9,631 bases of DNA from Acidobacteriota bacterium. Its GTDB lineage: Bacteria > Acidobacteriota > Terriglobia > Terriglobales > Acidobacteriaceae. Each line of letters opens with the position of its first letter. Position 1 is the stretch's first letter. Where the stretch lies: NCBI GenBank assembly GCA_023441255.1, contig JAEZPW010000301.1:1-9631 (forward strand). The letters are read 5' to 3'. A program made the translations under genes and the position numbers. Of this stretch, positions 7,326-9,631 are shown one piece after another. The notes below the pieces were generated by a model. It made no database searches and was not told the DNA's origin. It saw only the letters and a program-made list of their open reading frames with translations.

Positions 7326-7784
7326 ATGGGTCCTATGCAGAACGACAGGCAACCGGACGCGGCTGCACCGTCGCAACCCGGCCTGTTTGACGAGACTGAA
7401 TCGAACGGTAAGCCGAACGAGGTGAAACCCGGCTTGAGCGCAGATCCGAAGGTTCCACTGCGAGATCCGCTGGACCACCTGTACGCCCGCCAGCAATCGG
7501 ACGGAACGGGGCCGGTGCTCGTGGCAAGTCCTGAGGTGATCAAGGAGCCTATATGGCTCAAGCGGATGAAGCTCGTCCTCGGGGTGCTGCTGTGCATTGA
7601 ACTCGGCATGCTACTCGCGGTGTTGCCGTGGACCAAGGTCTGGACCGAAAACAGCCTGTTCCTCGCCTACCCCAACCTGCGCGCGTTCCTGCGCCATGAT
7701 TTCGTTCGCGGCGCCATCACGGGCCTGGGCGTGGTCGATGTATGGCTCGGCATCCGCGACGCGGTGAACTATCGCGAAAAGTAG
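7326..7784 (+). CDS. Conserved hypothetical membrane protein, two helices
   Basis: I do not recognise a named family. The 152-residue protein has a polar, Pro/Asp-rich N-terminal half (1-76) with no signal peptide. A first membrane segment lies at about 80-101 (MKLVLGVLLCIELGMLLAVLPW) and is preceded by a basic KRMK. A loop contains TKVWTENSLF and LRAFLRHDFVRG, and a weaker second hydrophobic segment (about 122-142, GAITGLGVVDVWLGI) leads to a charged tail (DAVNYREK). The basic residues before helix 1 and the short tail fit both ends facing the cytoplasm. The gene starts 9 bp after the TPR stop codon with no clear ribosome-binding site, so co-transcription with the TPR gene is likely. A membrane anchor or partner for that scaffold is a reasonable but unproven guess. 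Confidence 0.8.
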   Translation: MGPMQNDRQPDAAAPSQPGLFDETESNGKPNEVKPGLSADPKVPLRDPLDHLYARQQSDGTGPVLVASPEVIKEPIWLKRMKLVLGVLLCIELGMLLAVLPWTKVWTENSLFLAYPNLRAFLRHDFVRGAITGLGVVDVWLGIRDAVNYREK

Positions 7785-7912
7785 ATCCCAAATTTATCTA
7801 TCCGGTCATTTAACCATCTCGCCATCGGGTCATCGGGCCATCGAGCCATTTGGCTTGCACCCTAGCTCCATCGACCCCTCCGAGGCACCCCCGCCTCTAC
7901 AACAGGTCTTCT

Positions 7913-7984
7913 TCAGATCGGAGCCATTTGCAGATCCAACAGCCCAATCACCACGCTTCCGTGCAGATCGGTGATGTTCTTTTT
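7913..7984 (-). pseudogene. Possible gene remnant between repeat arms
   Basis: On the minus strand this stretch reads KKNITDLHGSVVIGLLDLQM, then API and a stop. Most codons end in G or C, as in real genes of this window, and the peptide looks protein-like. Upstream in the same frame the sequence turns into repeat arm (serine- and arginine-rich words) with no credible start. It may be the tail of a gene lost when repeats accumulated, or chance. I do not recognise the parent family. Confidence 0.2.
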
Positions 7985-8071
7985 CGCAGGATCCGATGAC
8001 GAGATGGCTCGATCCCCGATGGCTCGATGGCCCGATTGGTCGATGTTTCGATGAGCTGATTTGTTATCCTG

Positions 8072-8100
8072 TTCGTCTTTCGTCGAACGCCATCTAAAAT
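8072..8100 (+). promoter_or_regulatory. Possible promoter of the LOG-family gene
   Basis: TTCGTC (8072-8077) and TAAAAT (8095-8100) are spaced by 17 bases. The -10 box is good and the -35 box weak. Transcription would start about five bases before the ATG at 8112, a near-leaderless message, consistent with the lack of a Shine-Dalgarno sequence upstream. The promoter would sit just outside the right arm of the inverted repeat. Confidence 0.25.
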
Positions 8101-8111
8101 TCTGGTAGATC

Positions 8112-8996
8112 ATGGACGATAACAGGATTTTTCGTTCTCCGCTCGCTTACGAAAACAAGAAGTTCCTCGATAGCTCAGACGCACGCATCCTGCGGATACT
8201 GGCGGAATACCAGGAACCGCTTGCACGTTTTCGGCGCGAGCGCATACAGGACACGGTGGTTTTCTTCGGCTCGGCGCGTTTCCACAGCCGATCTGACGCG
8301 GAGAATGCGTTGCAGATGCTGGAGAAACCTTTCTCGCGCCAACCCGCTCCTCCCGAAGAGCAAGAAAAGGTGAAGTACGCCCGTGCGTCAGTGGAGATGG
8401 CGCGCTACTACGAGGATGCACGCCGACTGGCGTTTATGTTGACCGAATGGTCCACCCGGATACCTTCGAAGAAGGCGCGCTTCGTGGTTACGACCGGAGG
8501 CGGGCCGGGCATCATGGAAGCCGCGAATCGAGGGGCGCACGAGGCCGGAGGAAAGACGATCGGCCTGAACATTAATCTGCCTTACGAGCAGATGCCCAAC
8601 CCATATATCTCACCGGAACTGAACTTCGAATTCCACTACTTCTTCATGCGCAAGCTGTGGTTCGCCTACCTGGCGAAGGCGCTGATCGTATTCCCGGGTG
8701 GGTTCGGCACGTTTGACGAACTTTTCGAGATCCTGACGCTGGCACAGACCGAAAAGCTGGCGAAGAAGATCGTCGTGGTGCTGTATGGAAGCGATTACTG
8801 GAACAAGGTGGTGAACTTCCAGGCGATGACGGATGCCGGCGTCATCGCGCCGGAAGATAAGAATCTGTTCCTCAGGGCCGATACCCCCGAAGCGGCGTTC
8901 GAGCACCTCCGCGACGGGCTGACCCGCTATCACCTGCATGTACCCGACACGGGCGGGGTGCAGCGCGCACCGGAGATCGCGAAGACCAGACCGTAA
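8112..8996 (+). CDS. LOG-family nucleotide phosphoribohydrolase (TIGR00730-type Rossmann fold)
   Basis: This 294-residue protein carries both hallmarks of the LOG family, once annotated as 'lysine decarboxylase': GGGPGIMEAANRGA (129-142) and PGGFGTFDELFE (195-206), the latter being the PGGxGTxxE active-site motif. A glycine-rich start, VVFFGSAR (49-56), forms the first Rossmann strand. Family members release the base from nucleoside 5'-monophosphates; plant LOG makes active cytokinin, and bacterial relatives act on ordinary purine or pyrimidine nucleotides. Here nucleotide salvage or breakdown is likelier than hormone synthesis, but the substrate cannot be read from sequence. It is longer than the usual short LOG (about 180-200 residues), with about 45 extra N-terminal residues and an inserted polar helix (about 64-110). 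No signal peptide, so cytoplasmic. The ATG at 8112 is the only sensible start. The gene converges on the membrane-protein gene to the right. Confidence 0.92.
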   Translation: MDDNRIFRSPLAYENKKFLDSSDARILRILAEYQEPLARFRRERIQDTVVFFGSARFHSRSDAENALQMLEKPFSRQPAPPEEQEKVKYARASVEMARYYEDARRLAFMLTEWSTRIPSKKARFVVTTGGGPGIMEAANRGAHEAGGKTIGLNINLPYEQMPNPYISPELNFEFHYFFMRKLWFAYLAKALIVFPGGFGTFDELFEILTLAQTEKLAKKIVVVLYGSDYWNKVVNFQAMTDAGVIAPEDKNLFLRADTPEAAFEHLRDGLTRYHLHVPDTGGVQRAPEIAKTRP

Positions 8997-9029
8997 AAAG
9001 CAGTACGTAGTACCTTGTATCTAATTTTG

Positions 9030-9080
9030 AGTACCGAGTACCGAGTTGTGAGGGGCGGTTCGTACTCGGTACTCGCTACT
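9030..9080. terminator. Hairpin between convergent genes, possible bidirectional terminator
   Basis: The 17-nt arms 9030-9046 and 9064-9080 pair at 16 of 17 positions, including 12 perfect pairs (CGAGTACCGAGT with ACTCGGTACTCG), around a 17-nt loop. The left side is a tandem GTACCGA word, and related AGTAC words begin at 9002. It fills the 87-bp gap between the stop codons of the LOG gene and the minus-strand membrane-protein gene, the right place for a shared terminator, but neither side has a strong T-run. Confidence 0.5.
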
Positions 9081-9083
9081 TCG

Positions 9084-9530
9084 TCACGCTGCGGGCTTCT
9101 GCGCCTTCGCTCCGCCGTTAGTGATGTTCTCTTTCGTGACCCGCTTAATCTCCACATCTTCCTGGATGGCCTTGATCTGCGTGCGTTCTTTCTTCACGCC
9201 CAGCTTGGTTTGGGCGTAAAGGCCCATGTACAGATTCGACAGGAATGGGAAGGCGAAGAACGCAAGGAGATAGCCGCGCCAGTCCTCATAGAGCAGCTTG
9301 TAACGCGTGATGATCAGGAACAGGGCCGTCACGTAGTGGCTGAAACAGTACTCGCACGTGAACAGGTAAAAGAACTTGCGCTGGAAGATATTGCCGGCGT
9401 TCTCCGTGCGACGCTGACAGTATTCGCGCGGTTCACGAAAGACCTCTTCGTGAGTAACGGTCCAGGCGATACACGCGATGGGTATCGCCAAGATGAAGAG
9501 CCACACCACCTGGGCGCCGAGGGACATCAT
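9084..9530 (-). CDS. Membrane protein with CxxCxxH motif, function unknown
   Basis: Read from the ATG at 9530 this is 148 residues. A first membrane helix lies at about 7-24 (VVWLFILAIPIACIAW). A cytoplasmic-type loop has a lone Cys (REYCQRR, C38). The block LFTCEYCFSHYVTALFLII follows, with C59, C62 and H65 at the mouth of helix 2. A third hydrophobic segment lies at about 86-104 (YLLAFFAFPFLSNLYMGLY), then a charged, Lys-rich tail. The CxxCxxH plus Cys38 could bind a metal or form redox pairs. The layout recalls small membrane families with a Cys-x-x-Cys at a helix start (DUF1360-like), but I cannot assign it. The frame stays open to the window edge (ATG at 9611 and beyond). The extra N-terminal 27 residues are His/Thr-rich, encoded by GTGCGT-type low-complexity DNA, and look non-coding, so 9530 or the adjacent ATG at 9527 is preferred. 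No ribosome-binding site is visible. Confidence 0.72.
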   Translation of the reverse strand: MMSLGAQVVWLFILAIPIACIAWTVTHEEVFREPREYCQRRTENAGNIFQRKFFYLFTCEYCFSHYVTALFLIITRYKLLYEDWRGYLLAFFAFPFLSNLYMGLYAQTKLGVKKERTQIKAIQEDVEIKRVTKENITNGGAKAQKPAA

Positions 9531-9631
9531 GGTTTGGATGCGTGCGTTCAGTGCGTGCGTGGCGTGGGTGTCTCCCGCGAGGGCTGTCGAACAGTGAGAG
9601 TGCCGGGGCATTGCCGGCGCAGGCTGTACGC

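Larger units (their letters stand above)
7785..8111. repeat. Spacer with long inverted arms built from CGAT/CCAT words
   Basis: The left arm ATCGGGCCATCGAGCCAT (7832-7849) is a perfect 18-nt reverse complement of ATGGCTCGATGGCCCGAT (8019-8036). Partial copies flank both arms: GCCATCGGGTCATCGGG before the left, and ATGGCTCGAT (8004-8013) plus further CGATG words up to 8055 on the right. The arms are separated by about 170 bp of unrelated sequence, as in the 3317-3517 element. No full gene is supported here; a small minus-strand coding-like fragment at 7913-7984 is listed separately. Confidence 0.7.

Noticed and set aside
7913..8113. 66-codon minus-strand open frame as a full gene
   Set aside because: Most of it translates the CGAT-word repeat arm and its start overlaps the LOG start codon; only the last 20-odd codons look coding-like.
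9531..9611. N-terminal extension of the right-hand membrane protein from the ATG at 9611
   Set aside because: The added residues are His/Thr/Ala-rich from GTGCGT-type low-complexity DNA and precede a natural membrane-protein start; kept only as an alternative.

Overview
The window looks like a stretch of a GC-rich acidobacterial chromosome, probably of the Koribacter/Terriglobales type. This is an inference from gene style, not from a marker gene. The signs are a large secreted protein built from repeated carboxypeptidase-regulatory-like (beta-sandwich) units, a long TPR protein with Ala/Glu/Pro-rich linkers, genes with weak or absent Shine-Dalgarno sequences, and spacers filled with short-word palindromes. 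No rRNA, tRNA, CRISPR array, transposase or phage gene was found.

Layout from left to right: (1) the 3' part of a plus-strand gene for a multi-domain carboxypeptidase-regulatory-like protein, open at the left edge and ending at 1601. (2) A 405-bp convergent spacer with an 11-G run and GC-rich hairpins. (3) On the minus strand, a secreted DmpA-type (P1/S58 family) aminopeptidase at 2007-3299, whose linker before the catalytic serine is encoded by palindromic DNA. (4) A 200-bp nested inverted-repeat spacer. (5) On the minus strand, a hemerythrin (HHE) protein at 3517-4050. (6) A 440-bp divergent spacer with a strong hairpin and three perfect 16-bp tandem repeats. (7) On the plus strand, a 940-residue TPR protein (4494-7316), followed after 9 bp by a small two-helix membrane protein (7326-7784), probably one transcription unit. 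(8) A 327-bp spacer with 18-nt perfect inverted arms about 170 bp apart. (9) On the plus strand, a LOG-family nucleotide phosphoribohydrolase (8112-8996). (10) A convergent spacer with a 17-nt-arm hairpin. (11) On the minus strand, a membrane protein with a CxxCxxH motif (9084-about 9530), near the right edge.

The genes do not form an obvious pathway. They read as independent housekeeping or accessory functions: envelope adhesion or transport accessory, periplasmic peptide turnover, diiron O2/redox sensing, TPR scaffold plus membrane partner, and nucleotide salvage. I see no convincing new multi-gene system. The most unusual signal is in the DNA between and within genes. Nearly every spacer carries its own short 'word' repeated directly and in inverted orientation, one 12-nt word occurs in two separate spacers, and one palindromic segment is read in frame inside the peptidase. 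The window therefore looks rich in dispersed palindromic repeats.
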